This document shows, in pieces, positions 1 through 13,867 of a stretch of 64,000 bases of DNA; the stretch's first letter is position 1; the number at the start of each line of letters is the position of its first letter. Source of the DNA: Plotosus lineatus (lineage: Eukaryota > Chordata > Actinopteri > Siluriformes > Plotosidae); NCBI GenBank assembly GCA_024760905.1, contig CM045734.1:1-64000 (forward strand). Reading direction: 5' to 3'. The notes beneath the pieces are model-generated. The model was not told where the DNA came from. It did not search any database and saw only the letters and a program-made list of their open reading frames with translations. A program made the translations under genes and the position numbers.

Positions 1-1447
1 TTCTTCTTCAACCTAACCTAACACAACACAACTACTAACCACAACCTATACCTACCTAAGCCTTCCCCTATTCAGCCTGGCCTTCTGGCCCTTTCTTCTT
101 CCTTCTTCTTCTTCCTTCTTCTGGCTGGCTGGCCCTGGCTGGCCTGGCCCTGGCCTGGCCTGGCCTGGCTTCTTTCTGGCCTAGCCTGGCCTGGCCTGGC
201 CTGTACAGCTCAAGCTGGCCCAGCCTGGCCTGGCCTGGCCTGACTGGCCTGGCCTGGCTGGCTGGCCTGGCCTGGCCTGGCTGTACAGCTTTGGCTGGCC
301 CTGTACAAGCCTGGCCTGGCCTGGCCTGGCCTGGCCTGGCCTGGCCTGGCCTGGCCTGGCTGGCTACAGCACAGCTGTGGCCTGGCCTGGCCTGGCCTGG
401 CCTGGCCTGGCTAGCCTGGCCTGGCCTGGCCTGGCCTGGCCTGGCCTGGCCTGGCCTGGCTGGCCTGGCCTGGCCACCTGGCTGGCACAGCGCTGGCCTG
501 GCCTGGCACCACTGGCTGTGGCCTGGCCTGGCCTGGCGGCCTGGCCTGGCCTGGCCTGGCCTGGCCTGGCCTGGCCTGGCCTGGCCCTATTTATGGCTTC
601 TGGCCTGGCCTGGCCTGGCAACTGGCCTGGCCTGGCCTGGCCTGGCCTGGCCTGGCTACAACTGGCCTGGCAACCTGGCTTCTTTGGCCTGGCAACACAA
701 CTAACCTATTTAACTATTCTTCTTCTTCTTCAACTATTCTTCTTCTTCTGGCCTGGCTACCAACAGCACAGCCTGGCTGGCCTGGCACAGCCTGGCCAGC
801 TAACAGCATAAGCTCTAGCCTAAGCCTTCAGCCAACTGAGCCTAGCCTAGCAACCTAGCCTAGCCTAGCCTAGCCTAGCCTGGCCTAGCCTAGCCTAGCT
901 AGCCTAGCCTAGCCCTAGCCTAGCCTAGCCTTTCTAGCCTGAGCCTGTAGCCTAGCCTAGCCTAGCCTGGCTGTACAGCTGGCCTAGCCTGAGCCTGGCC
1001 TGGCCTGGCCCTGGCCTGGCCTAGTGCCTGGCCTGGCCTAGCTGGCCTGGCCTGGCCTGGCCTGGCCTGGCTGCTGGCTGGCCTGGCCTGGCCCTGGCCT
1101 GGCCTGGCCCTGGCCTGGCCTGGCCTGGCCTGGCCTGGCCTGGCCTGGCCTGGCCTGGCACAGCACAGCCTGGCCTGGCCTGGCCTGGCCTGGCCTGGCC
1201 TGGCCTGGCCTGGCCTGGCCTGGCCTGGCCTGGCCTGGCCTGGCCTGGCCTGGCTGGCCTGGCCTGGCCTGGCCTGGCACAGCACAACCTGGCCTGGCCT
1301 GGCCTGGCCTGGCCTGGCACAGCCTGGCCTGGCCTGGCCTGGCCTGGCCTGGCCTGGCCTGGCCTGGCCTGGCCTGGCCTGGCCTGGCCTGGCCTGGCCT
1401 GGCCTGGCCTGGCCTGGCCTGGCCTGGCCTGGCCTGGCCTGGCCTGG

Positions 1448-1620
1448 CACAGCACAGCACAGCCTGGCCTGGCCTGGCCTGGCACAGCACAGCTGGCACA
1501 GCACAGCACAGCACAGCACAGCTGGCACAGCACAGCCTGGCCTGGCACAGCACAGCACAGCACAGCACAGCCTGGCACAGCACAGCACAGCACAGCACAG
1601 CACAACCTGGCACAGCACAA
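1448..1620. repeat. CACAG-rich sub-block of the array
   Basis: Runs of CACAG alternate with single CCTGG units, immediately before the CCTAG block at 1621. Single CACAG units are scattered elsewhere in the array, but this is the densest run. Confidence 0.85.
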
Positions 1621-4600
1621 CCTAGCCTAGCCTAGCCTAGCCTAGCCTAGCCTAGCCTAGCTAGCCTAAGCCTAGCCTAAGCCTAGCCTAGCCTAGCCTA
1701 ATTTATTTAGCCTAACCTACCTAGCCTAGCCTGGCCTAGCCTAGCCTAGCCTAGCCTAACCTGTAGCCCTAGTACAAGCCTAGCTAGCTAGCTGCCTATC
1801 TCTTTACAGCCTAGCCTAATACAGCCTAGCCTAGCCTAGTACAAGCCTGGCCTAGCCTGAACTAGCCTGGCCTAGCACAGCTGCCTAGCTGAGCCTAGCC
1901 TAGCCTAGCTCAGCCTGGCCTGAGCCTGGCCTGGCCTAGCCTGGCCTGGCCTGGCCTGGCCTGGCCTGGCCTGGCCTGCCTGGCCTGGCCTGGCCTGGCC
2001 TGGCCTGGCCTGGCCTGGCCTGGCCTGAAGCCTGGCCTGGCCTGGCCTGGCCTGGCCTGGCCTGGCCTGGCCTGGCCTGGCCTGGCCTGGCCTGGCCTGG
2101 CCTGGCCTGAGCTACAGCCTGGCCTGGCCTGGCCTGGCCTGGCCTGGCCTGGCCTGGCCTGGCCTGGCCTGGCCTGGCCTGGCCTGGCCTGGCCTGGCCT
2201 GGCCTGGCCTGGCCTGGCCTGGCCTGGCCTGGCCTGGCCTGGCCTGGCCTGGCCTGGCCTGGCCTGGCCTGGCCTGGCCTGGCCTGGCCTGGCCTGGCCT
2301 GGCCTGGCCTGGCCTGGCCTGGCCTGGCCTGGCCTGGCCTGGCCTGGCCTGGCCTGGCCTGGCCTGGCCTGGCCTGGCCTGGCCTGGCCTGGCCTGGCCT
2401 GGCCTGGCCTGGCCTGGCCTGGCACAGCCTGGCCTGGCCTGGCCTAGCCTAGCCTAGCCTGGCCTGTAGCCTAGCCTAGCCTAGCCTAGCCTAGCCTAGC
2501 CCTAGCCCTAGCCTAGCCTAGCCTAGCCTAGCCTAGCCTGGCCTAGCCTAGCCCTAGCCCTAGCCTAGTACAGCCTAGCCTAGCCTAGCCTAGCCTAGCC
2601 TAGCCTAGCCTAGCCTAGCCCACAAGCCTGTGCACAAGCCTGGCCCTGGCCTGGCCTGGCCTGGCCCTGGCCTAATACAGCTGGCCTGGCCACAGCCTGG
2701 CCTGGCCTGGCCTGGCCTGGCCTGGCCTGGCCTGGCCTGGCCTGGCCTGGCCTGGCCCTGGCACAGGCCTGGCCTGGCCTGGCCTGGCCTGGCCTGGCCT
2801 GGCCTGGCCTGGCCTGGCCTGGCCTGGCCTGGCCTGGCCTGGCCTGGCCTGGCCTGGCCTGAGCACAGCCTGGCACAGGCCTGGCCTGGCCTGGCCTGGC
2901 CTGGCCTGGCCTGGCCTGGCCTGGCCTGGCCTGAGCCTGGCCTGGCCTGGCCTGGCCTGGCCTGGCACAGCCTGGCCTGGCCTGGCCTGGCCTGGCCTGG
3001 CCTGGCCTGGCCTGGCCTGGCCTGGCCTGGCCTGGCCTGGCCTGGCCTGGCCTGGCCTGGCCTGGCCTGGCACAGCCTGGCCTGGCCTGGCCTGGCCTGG
3101 CCTGGCCTGGCCTGGCCTGGCCTGACACCAGCCTGGCACAGCACAGCACAGCACAGCCTGGCCTGGCCTGGCCTGGCCACAGCCTGGCACAGCCTGGCAC
3201 AGCCTAGCCTGGCCTAGCCTAGCCTAGCCTAGCCTAGCCTAGCCTAGCCTAGCCTGGCCTAGCCTGGCCTAGCCTAGCCTGTTCCTAGCCTAGCCTGTAC
3301 AGGCCTAGCCTGAGCTGGCCTAGCCTAGCCTAGCCTAGCCTGGCCTAGCCTGGCCCTAGCCTGGCCTGGCCTGGCCTACAGCTAGGCCTGAGCCTAGCCT
3401 GGCCTGGCCTGGCCTGGCCTGGCCTGAGCCTGGCCTGGCCTGGCCTGAGCCTGAGCTGGCCTGGCCTGGCCTGGCCTGGCCTGGCCTGGCCTGAGCCTGG
3501 CCCTGGCCTGGCCTGGCCTGGCCTGGCCTGGCCTGGCCTGGCCTGGCCTGGCCTGGCCTGGCCTGAGCCTGGCCTGGCCTGGCCTGGCACAGGCCTGGCC
3601 TGGCCTGGCCTGGCCTGGCCTGGCCTGGCCTGGCCTGGCCTGGCCTGGCCTGGCACAGCACAGGCCTGGCCTGGCCTGGCCTGGCCTGGCCTGGCCTGGC
3701 CTGGCCTGGCCTGGCCTGGCCTGGCCTGGCCTGGCCTGGCACAGCCTGGCCTGGCCTGGCCTGGCCTGGCCTGGCCTGGCCTGGCCTGGCCTGGCCTGGC
3801 CTGGCCTGGCCTGGCCTGGCCTGGCCTTTGGCCTGGCCTGGCCTGGCCTGGCCTGGCACAGCCTGGCCTGGCCTGGCCTGGCCTGGCACAGCCTGGCCTG
3901 GCCTGGCACAGCCACAGCCTGGCCTGGCCTGGCCTGGCCTGGCCTGGCCTGGCCTGGCCTGGCCTGGCCTGGCCTGGCCTGGCCTGGCCTGCAGCACAGC
4001 CTGGCCTGGCCTGGCCTGGCCTAGCCTAGCCTAGCCTAGCCTAACCACAGCCTAGCTCAGCCTAGCCTAGCCTAGCCTAGCCTAGCCTAGCCTAGCCTAG
4101 CCTAGCCTGTCCTAGCCTAGCCTGGCCTAGCCTAGCCTAGCCTGTATCCTAGCCTAAGCCTAGCCTGAGCCTAGCCTGGCCTAGCCTATTTACAGCCTAG
4201 CCTGACCTAGCCTGGCCTAGCCTAGCCTAGCCTAGCCTAGCCTGGCCTAGCCTAGCCTAGCCCTAGCCTAGCCTAGCCTAGCCTAGCCTAGCCTAAGCAC
4301 AGCCTGGCCTGGCCTGGCCTAGCCTAGCCTAGCCTGAGCCTGGCCACAGCTGGCCTGGCCTAGCCCTGTACAGCCTGGCCTAGCCTGGCCCTGGCACAGC
4401 CTGGCCTGGCCTGGCCTGGCCCAGCCTGGCCTGGCCTGGCCTGGCCTGGCCTGGCCTGGCCTGGCCTGGCCTGGCCCTGTACAGGCCTGGCCTGGCCTGA
4501 GCCTGGCCTGGCCTGGCCTGGCCTGGCCTGGCCTGGCCTGGCCTGGCCTGGCCTGGCCCTGGCCTGGCCTGGCCTGGCCTGGCCTGGCCTGGCCTGGCCT

Positions 4601-7600
4601 GGCCTGGCCTGGCCTGGCCTGGCCTGGCACAGGCCTGGCCTGGCCTGGCCTGGCCTGGCCTGGCCTGGCCTGGCCTGGCCTGGCCTGGCCTGGCCTGGCC
4701 TGGCCTGGCCTGGCCTGGCCTGGCCTGGCCTTGCAGCCTGGCCTGGCCTGGCCTGGCCTGGCCTGGCCTGGCCTGGCCTGGCCTGGCCTGGCCTGGCCTG
4801 GCCTGGCCTGGCCTCAAATAGCCTGGCCTAAGCCTAGCCTAGCCTAGCCCTAGCCTAGCCTAGCCTGGCCTAGCCTAGCCTAGCCTGGCCCTGGCCTAGC
4901 CCTAGCCTAGCCTAGCCTAGCCTAGCCTAGCCTAGCCTAGCCTATACAGCCTAGCCTAGCCTAGCCTAGCCTAGCCTGACAAGCCTGGCCTAGCCTAGCC
5001 TAGCCTAGCTAATACAAGCCTAGCCTAGCCTAGCCTAGCCTAGCCTAGCCTAGCCTAAGCCTAGCCTAGCCTGCACAAGCACAGCCTGGCCTAGCCTGGC
5101 CTGAGCACAGCCTGGCCCTGGCTACAGCTGGCCTGGCCTGGCCCAGCCTGTACTGGCCTGGCCTGGCCTGGCCTGGCCTGGCCTGGCCCTGGCCTGGCCT
5201 GGCCCTGGCCTGGCCTGGCCTGGCCCTGGCCTGGCCTGGCCTGGCCTGGCCTGGCCTGAGCCTGGCCTGGCCCTGAGCCTGGCCTGGCCTGGCCACAGCC
5301 TGGCCTGGCCTGGCCTGGCCTGGCCTGGCCTGGCCTGTTTGGCCTGGCCTGGCCTGGCTGGCCTGGCCTGGCCTGGCCTGGCCTGGCCTGGCCTGGCCTG
5401 GCCTGGCTGGCCTGGCCTGGCCTGGCCTGGCCTGGCCTGGCCTGGCCTGGCCTGGCCTGGCTGGCTGGCCTGGCCTGGCTGGCCTGGCCTGGCCTGGCAC
5501 AGCACAAGCCTGGCCTGGCCTGGCCTGGCCTGGCCTGGCCTGGCCTGGCCTGGCCTGGCCTGGCACAGGCCTGGCACAGGCACAGCCTGGCCTGGCCTGG
5601 CCTGGCCTGGCACAGCACAGCTGCCTGGCACAGCCTGGCCCTGGCCTGGCCACAGCCTGGCCTAGCCTGGCTGGCTGGCCTGGCCCTGGCCCTGTCCTAG
5701 CCTGGCTGCTGGCCTGGCCTGGCCTGGCCTAGCCTGGCCTGTAGCCACAGCTGAGCCTGGCCTGGCCTGGCCTGGCCTGGCCTGGCCTGGCCTGGCCCTG
5801 GCCTGGCCTGGCCTGGCCTGGCCTAGCCTGGCCTGGCCTGGCCCAGCCCTGGCCTAGCCTGGCCTGGCCTGGCCTGGCCTGGCCCCTGGCCTGGCCTGAG
5901 CACAGCACAGCCTGGCCTGAGCCTGGCCTGGCCTGGCCTGGCCCCTGGCCTGGCCTGGCCTGGCCTGGCACAGGCTGGCCTGGCCTGGCCTGGCACAGCT
6001 GGCCTGGCCTGGCCTGGCCTGGCCTGGCCTGGCCTGGCCTGGCACAGGCCTGGCACAGCCTGGCCTGGCCTGGCCTGGCCTGGCACAGCTGGCCTGGCCT
6101 GGCTGGCCTGGCCTGGCCTGGCCTGGCCTGGCCTGGCCTGGCCTGGCCTGGCCTGGCCTGGCCTGGCCTGGCCTGGCCTGGCCTGGCACAGCCTGGCCTG
6201 GCACAGCTGGCCTGGCCTGGCCTGGCCTGGCCTGGCCTGGCCTGGCCTGGCCTGGCCTGGCCTGGCCTGGCCTGGCCTGGCCTGGCCTGGCCTGGCCTGG
6301 CCTGGCCTGGCACAGCCTGGCCTGGCCTGGCACAGCACAGCCTGGCCTGAGCCTGGCCTGGCCTGGCCTGGCCTGGCACAGCACGGCCTGGCCTGGCCTG
6401 GCCTGGCCTGGCACAGCCTGGCCTGGCCTGGCCTGGCCTGGCACAGCACAGCCTGGCCTGGCCACAGCCTAGCCTGGCCTAGCCTAGCCTAGCCTAGCCT
6501 AGCCTAGCCTGGCCTGGCCTGGCCTAGCCCTAGCCTATTTGAGCCTGGCCTGTACTGGCCTGCGACAAGCCTGGCCTGGCCTGGCCTGGCCTGGCCCTGA
6601 GCCTGGCCTGGCTAGTACAGCTGCCTGGCCTGGCCACAGCCTGGCCTGGCCCTGGCCTGTACAGCCTGTTGCCTGGCCCTGGCCTGGCCTGGCCTGTACA
6701 GCCTGGCCCTGGCCTGGCCTGTACAGCCTGAGCCTGGCCTGAGCCTGGCCTAGCCTGGCCTAAGCCACAGCCTGGCCTAGCCTGGCCTAGCCCTGCCCTA
6801 GCCTGGCCTAGCCTGGCCTAGCCTAGCCCTAGCCTAGCCTATTTGCCTAGCCTAGCTAGCCTAGCCTAGCACTAGCTGCCTAGCCTAGCCTGGCCTAGCC
6901 TAGCCTAGCCTAGCCTGAGCCTGGCCTGGCCTGGCCTGGCCTGGCTGTACAGCCTAGCCTGCCTGCCTGGCCTGGCCTAGCCTGGCCCCTGGCCTGAGAG
7001 CTACAGCTGGCCTGTACAGCCTGGCCTGGCCTGGCCCCTGGCCTGGCCTGGCCCTGCCTGGCCTGGCTGGCTGGCCTGGCCTGGCCTGGCCTGGCCTGGC
7101 CTGGCCTGGCCTGGCCTGGCCTGGCTGGCCTGGCCTGGCCTGGCCCCTGGCCTGGCCTGGCCTGGCCTGGCCTGGCCTGGCCTGGCCTGGCCTGGCCTGA
7201 GCCTGGCCTGGCCTGGCCTGGCCTGGCCTGGCCTGGCCTGGCCTGGCCTGGCCTGGCCTGGCCTGGCCTGGCCTGGCCTGGCCTGGCCTGGCCTGGCCTG
7301 GCCCTGGCCTGAGCCTGACACAGCTCAGCCTGGCCTAAGCCCTGGCCTGGCCTATTTAGCCCTGGCCTAGCCTGGCCTGGCCACAGCCTGACACAGCTGT
7401 ACAGCCTGGCCTAGCCTGGCTAGCTGGCCTGGCCACAAGCTGGCTGACAGCCCTGGCCTGGCCTAGCCTGGCCTGGCCTGGCCTGAGCCTAGCCTGGCCT
7501 GGCCTGAGCCTGGCCCTGGCCTGGCCACAGCCTAGCCTGAGCCTGGCCTGAGCCTGGCCTGGCCTGGCCTGAACAGCCTGGCCTGGCCTGGCCTGGCCTG

Positions 7601-8629
7601 GCCCTGGCCTGGCCTGGCCTGGCCTGGCCTGGCCTGGCCACAGCTGGCCTGGCCCTGGCCTGGCCTGGCCTGTACAGCCTGGCCCTGGCCTGGCCTGGCC
7701 TGGCCTGGCCTGGCCTGGCCTGGCCTGGCCTGGCCTGGCCTGGCCCTGGCCTGGCCTGGCCTGGCCTGGCCTGGCCCTGGCCTAGGCCTGGCCTGCTGGC
7801 CTGGCCTGGCCTGGCCTGGCCTGGCCTGGCCTGGCCTGGCCTGAGCCTGGCCTGGCCTGGCCTGGCCTGGCCTGGCCCCTGGCCTGGCCTGGCCTGGCCT
7901 GGCCTGGCCTGGCCTGGCCTGGCCTGGCCTGGCCTGAGCCTGGCCTGGCCTGGCCTGGCCTGGCCTGGCCTGAGCCTGGCCTGGCCTATTTTTGCCTGGC
8001 CCTGGCCTGGCCTGGCCCTGGCCTGGCCTGGCCTGGCCTGGCCTGGCCTGGCCCTGTGTACAGCCTGGCCTGGCCTGGCCTGGCCTGGCCTGGCCTGAGC
8101 CTGGCCTGGCCTGGCCTGGCCTAGCCTAGCCTAGCCTAGCCTAGCCTAAGCCTAGCTATTACAAGCCTAGCCTAGCCTAGCCTAGCCTAGCCTAAGCCTA
8201 GCCCTAGCCTAGCCTAAGCCCTAGCCTAACCTAGCCTAGCCTAAGCCTAGCCTAGCCCTAGCCTAGCCTAGCCTAGCCTAGCCTAGGCCTAGCCTAAGCC
8301 TAGCCTAGCACAGGCCTAGCCTAGCTAAGCCTAGCCTAGCCTATGCCTAGCCTAGCCTAGCCTAGCCTATCCTAGCCTAGCCTAGCCTAGCCTAGCCTAG
8401 CCTAGCCTAGCCTAGCCTAGCCTAGCCTAGCCTAGCCTAGCCTAGCTAAGCCTGTACAGCCTACAGCCTAGCCTAGCCTGGCCTGGCCCTGACCTGAGCC
8501 TGTACAACCTGTTGCCCTGGCCTGGCCTGGCACAGGCCTGGCACAGCACAAGCACAGCCTGGCCTGGCCTTTCTTGGCCCTGACACAGCCTGGCCTGGCC
8601 TGGCCTGGCCTGGCCTGGCCTGGCCTGGC

Positions 8630-8760
8630 CTAACCTAACTACCTTCTTCTTCTTCTTCTTCTTAACCTCCTGGCCTGGCTTCTTATCTTCTTCTTCTACA
8701 ACCAACCTAACCTAACCTCTTCTTCTTCTTTCTTCTTCCTAACCTAACCTAACCTGGCCT
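8630..8760. repeat. CTT tracts and CCTAA words interrupting the array
   Basis: Two pyrimidine runs of CTT triplets and short CCTAA pentamer runs replace CCTGG here. Similar pyrimidine islands occur at 97-125, 715-750 and 9520-9548. The last ends in TTTCAG and looks like a splice acceptor, but nothing shows it is used. Confidence 0.8.
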
Positions 8761-10429
8761 GGCCTGGCCTGGCCTGGCACAAGCACAGCCTGGCCTGGCC
8801 CTGGCCTGGCCTGGCCTGGCCTGGCCTGGCCCTGGCACAGCACAGCCTGGCCTGGCCTGGCCTGGCCTGGCCTGGCCTGGCCTGGCCTGGCCTGGCCTGG
8901 CCTGGCCTGGCCTGGCCTGGCCTGGCCTGGCCTGGCCTGGCCTGGCCTGGCCTGGGCCTGGCCTGGCCTGGCCTGGCCTGGCCTGGCCTGGCCTGGCCTG
9001 GCCTGGCCTGGCCTAGCCTGGCCTGGCCTGGCCTGGCCTGGCCTGGCCTGGCCTGGCCTGGCCTGAGCCTGGCCACAGCCATAGTATATTACTTTAGCCT
9101 AGCCTAGCCTAGCCTAGCCTAGCCTAGCTCTAGCTTCTAGCTTTCTAAACTAGCCTAGCCTAGCCTAGCCTGGCCTAGCTAAGCCTAGCCTAGCCTAGCC
9201 TAGCTAACAAGCCACAGCCCTGGCCTAGCCTAGCCTAGCCTAGCCTGGCCTAGCCTGGCCTGGCCTGGCTACAAGCACAGCCTAGCCCTGGCCTAAGCCT
9301 GGCCCTGGCCTGGCCCTGGCCTGGCCTGGCCTGGCCCTGGCCTGGCCTGGCCTGAGCCTGGCCTGGCCTGGCACTGGCCCTGTGGCACAGGCCTGGCCTG
9401 GCCTGGCCTGGCCTGGCCTGGCCTGGCCTGGGCCTGGCCTGGCCTGGCCTGGCCTGGCCTGGCCTGGCCTGGCCTGGCCTGGCCCTGGCCTGGCCTGGCC
9501 TGGCCTGGCCTGGCCTGGCCTTCTTCTTCTTCTTCTTCTTCTTTCAGGCCTGGCACCAGCACAAACTGGCCTGGCCTGGCCTGGCCTGGCCTGGCCTGGC
9601 CTGGCCTGGCCCTGGCCTGGCCTGGCCTGGCCTGGCCTGGCCTGGCCTGGCCTGGCCTGGCCTGGCCTGGCCTGGCCTGGCCTGGCCTGACACAGCCACT
9701 GGCCACTGGCCTGGCCTGGCCTGGCCTGGCCTGGCCTGGCCTGGCCTGGCTGTTGCCTGGCCTGGCCTGGCCTGGCACTGGCCTGGCCTGGCCTGAGCCT
9801 GGCCTCTGGCCTGGCCTGGCCTGGCCTGGCCTTTGGCCTGGCCTGGCACAGCCTGGCCTGACACAGCCTGGCCTGGCCTGGCCTGGCCTGGCACAGCCTG
9901 GCACAGCTGGCCTGGCCTGGCCTGGCCTGGCACAGGCCCTGGCCTGGCCTGGCCTGGCCTGGCCTGAGCCTAGCCTGTCCTAGCCTGTATAGCCTGGCAC
10001 TAGCCTGAGCCTAGCTAGCTAGCCTAGCCTAGCCCTGGCCTATTTAGCCTTCGGCCTAGCTAGCCCTGGCCTGGCCTAGCCTAAGCCTAGCCTGAGCCTG
10101 GCCTAGCCTATTTACAGCACAGCTGACACAGCCTGGCCTAGCCTGGCTGGCCTGGCCTGAGCCTGGCCTGAGCCTGGCCCTGGCCTGGCCTGGCCCTGGC
10201 CTGTACAGCCTGGCCTAGCCTGCTTCTGAGCCTGGCTTCCTTTGAGCCTGGCCTGGCCTGGCCTGGCCTGGCCTGGCCTGGCACTGCACAGCCTGGCCTG
10301 GCCTGGCCTGAGCCTGGCTTCTGGCCTTCTGGCCTGGCCTGGCCTGGCCTGGCCTGGCCCTGGCCACTGGCCTGGCCTGGCCTGGCCTGGCCTGGCCTGG
10401 CCTGGCCTGGCCTGGCCTGGCCTGTACAA

Positions 10430-11615
10430 ACAGCACAGGCCTGGCCTGGCCTGAAGCCTGGCCTGGCCCTGGCCTGGCCTGGCCTGGCCTGAGTACAGCC
10501 TGGCCTGGCCTGGCCTGGCCTGGCCTGGCTGACTATTTTTGGCCTGACAGTACAGGCCTGGCTGACTGGCCTGGCCTGGCCTGGCGCCTTGCCTGGACCT
10601 GAGCCTGACTGGCCTGGCCTGGCCTCAGTACCAGCCTGTACAGGCAGACTCAGTACAGTACAGTACCCAGTACAGCTGCACAGGCCTGGCCTGGCCTGTA
10701 CAGTACATGGCCTTTATTTTTGTACAGAGCACAATGGCAGCTGGCCTGGCCTGGCACTGAATTTGCCTGTACCATTTTTGCCTGATACAGGCCTGTTTCT
10801 TCTTTGGCCTAGCCTAGCCTAGCCTAGCCTAGCCTAAGCCTAGCCTAGCCTAGCCTAGCCTAGCCTAGCCTAGCCTAGCCTAAGCACTAGCCTAGCCTAG
10901 CCTAGCCTAGCCTAGCCTAAGCCTAGCTAGCCCTAGCCTAGCCTAGCCTAGCTAGCTGCTAGGCCTAGCCTAGCCTAGCCTAGCCTGGCACAACCCCTGC
11001 CTGTACAGCCTGTACAGCACTGGCCTGGCCTGTACAGCCTGGCCTGGCCTGGCCTGGCCACAGCCCTGGCCTGGCCTGGCCTGGCCTGGCCTGGCGCACT
11101 GGCCTGGCCCTGGCCTGGCCTGTTTTGAGCCTGGCACCTGAGCCTGGCCTGAGCCTGGCCCTGGCCTGGCTGGCCTGGCCTGGCCACAGCCTGGCCTGGC
11201 CTGACAGCCTGGCCTGGCTTCTGAGTAGCCTGTACAGCTGCCTGGCCTGGCCTGGCACAACCTGGCCTGGCCTGGCTACAGTACATTTGGCCTGTACAGC
11301 CTGGCCTATTTCTTACAGTACAACTGGCCTGGCCTGGCCTGGCACCTGTACAGTACAGCCTGAGCCTGGCACAACTGTACTGAGCACAGTACAGGCCTGG
11401 CCTATTTTAGCCTGTACAGCCTATTTTTGAGCCTGTACATTTCTGACCTGAGCCTGGGCCTGAGCCTATTTTTGCCTATTTTTGGCCTGGCCTGACACAA
11501 CTGAGTACAGACAGCCTGGCCTGTACAGGCTGTACAGCCTGACCTGTTTACATTTTATTTGTATTTTATTTTGTATTTATTTTGTTGTATTTGGCTATTT
11601 ATTCTTATTGGCACA
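10430..11615. repeat. Divergent array segment rich in CTGTACAG, with an AT-rich island
   Basis: The pentamer pattern is diluted by many copies of the 8-bp palindrome CTGTACAG and of GTACAG words. A T-rich stretch of about 70 bp at 11,540-11,610 is the largest non-repeat island in this part of the array. No gene is recognisable. Confidence 0.75.
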
Positions 11616-13867
11616 GCCTGGCACAGCACAGCCTGGCCTGGCCTGGCCTGGCCTGGCCTGGCCTGGCCTGGCCTTTATTTGGCTGGCCTGGCCTGAGCCT
11701 GGCGCAACACAGCACTATTTGGCCTGGCCTGGCCTGGCCTGGCACTAGCCTAGCCTTTGGCCTAGCACCTGGCCTAGCCTGGCCTAGCCCTGGCCTGGCC
11801 ACAGCCTAGCCACAGCCTAGCCTAAGCCTGGCCTAGCCTGAGCCCTAGCCTAGCCTGAGCCCTAGCCTGGCCTGGCCTGGCCTGGCCTGAGCCTAGCCTA
11901 GCCTGGCCTGAGCCTAGCCCTGCCCTGGCCCTAGCCTGAGCCTGGCCCTGGCCCACAGCCTGGCCTGGCCTGGCCTGGCCCTGGCCGCTGGCTGGCCTGG
12001 CTGAGCCTGGCCTGGCCCTGGCCTGGCCCTGGCCTGGCCTGGCCTGGCCTGGCCTGGCCTGGCCTGGCCTGGCCTGGCCTGGCCCTGGCCTGGCCCTGGC
12101 CTGGCCCTGGCCTGGCCTGGCCTGGCCTGGCCTGGCCTGGCCTGGCCTGGCCTGGCCTGGCCTGGCCTGGCCTGGCCTGGCCTGGCCTGGGCCTGGCCTG
12201 GCCTGGCCTGGCCTGGCCTGGCCTGGCCTGGCCTGGCCTGGCCCTGGCCTGGCCTGGGCCTGGCCTGGCCTGGCCTGGCCTGGCCTGGCCTGGCCTGGCC
12301 TGGCCTGGCCTGGCCTGGCCTGGCCTGGCCTGGCCTGGCCTGGCCTGGCCTGGCCTGGCCTGGCCTGGCCTGGCTGGCCTGGCCTGGCCTGGCCTGGCCT
12401 GGCCTGGCCTGGCCCTGGCCTGGCCTGGCCTGGCCTGGCCTGGCCTGGCCTGAGCCTGGCCTGGCCTGGCCTGGCCTGGCACAGCTGGCCTGAGCCTGGC
12501 CTGGCCTGGCCTGGCCTGGCCTGGCCTGGCCACAGCCTGGCCTGTTTTGCCTGGCCTGAAGCCTGGCCTAGCCTATCCTAGCTATTCCTAGCCTAGCCTA
12601 GCCTAGCCTAGCCTAGCCTAGCCTAGCCTAGCCTAGCCTAGCCTAGCCTAGCCTAGCCTAAAACAGCCTAGCCTAGCCTAGCCTAGCCTAGCCTAGCCAC
12701 AAGCCTAGCCTAGCCTAGCCTATTACAGGCCTAGCCACAGCACAGCCTAGCCTAGCTAGCCTGCCTAGCTGAGCCTAGCCTAGCCTAAGCCTAACAGCCT
12801 AGCCTAGCCTACGGCCTGGCCCACAGCTGACTAGCCCTAGCCTAGCCTGGCCTAGCTGCCTGGCCTAGCCTGGCCTAGCCTAGCCTGGCCTAGCCTGGCC
12901 TGGCCCTGGCCTAGCCTGGCCTAGCCTGGCCTGGCACAGCTGGCCCTGGCACAGCCTGGCCTAAGCTGGCCTGGCCTGGCCTGGCCTGGCCTGGCCTGGC
13001 CTGGCCTGGCCCTGGCCTGGCTGGCCTGGCCTGGCCTGAGCCTGGCCCTGTTTGCCTGGCCTGGCCTGGCCTGGCCTGGCCTGGCCTGGCCTGGCCTGGC
13101 CTGGCCTGGCCTGGCCTGGCCTGGCCTGGCCTGGCCTGGCCTGGCCTGGCCTGGCCTGGCCTGGCCTGGCCTGGCCTGGCCTGGCCTGGCCTGGCCTGGC
13201 TTCTGGCCTCGGCCTGGCCTGGCCTGGCCTGGCCTGGCCTGGCCTGGCCTGGCCTGGCCTGGCCTGGCCTGGCCTGGCCTGGCCTGGCCTGGCACCTGGC
13301 CTGGCACAGCCTGGCCTGGCCGCGGCCTGGCCTGGCCTGGCCTGGCCTGGCCTGGCCTGGCCTGGCCTGGCCTGGCCTGGCCTGGCACAGCCTGGCCTGG
13401 CCTGGCCTGGCCCTGGCCTAGCCTGGCCTGGCCCTGGCCTGGCCTGGCCTGGCCTAGCCTGGCCTGGCCTAGCCCTGGCCTGGCCCTGGCCTGGCCTGAG
13501 CTGGCTGCCTGAGCCTGGCCTGGCCTAGCCTGGCCTAGGCCTGGCCTGGCTGACTGCCCTGGCCTGGCCCCTGGCCCTGGCCTAGCCTGAAGCCTAGCCT
13601 GGCCTGGCCTGGCCCTGGCCTAGCCTGGCCTGCCACAAGCCTAGCCCTGGCCTGGCTGGCCTGGCCTGGCTCTAGCCTGTCAGCCTGGCCTGGCCTGGCC
13701 TGGCCTGGCCCCTGGCCTGGCAGCCTGGCCTGGCCTGGCCTGGCCTAGCCTAGCCTATTTATTTGGCCTGGCCCCAGCCTGGCCTTTGGCCTGGCCCCAT
13801 TTGCCTGGCCTGCTTTGGCCTGGCCTGACCTGGCCTGGCCCTGGCCTGGCCTGGCCTGGCCTGGCCT

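Noticed and set aside
8741..8757. CCTAA pentamers as an arthropod-type (TTAGG) telomere
   Set aside because: Only three or four units among pentamer variants; true telomeric tracts in the window are the six-base vertebrate type.
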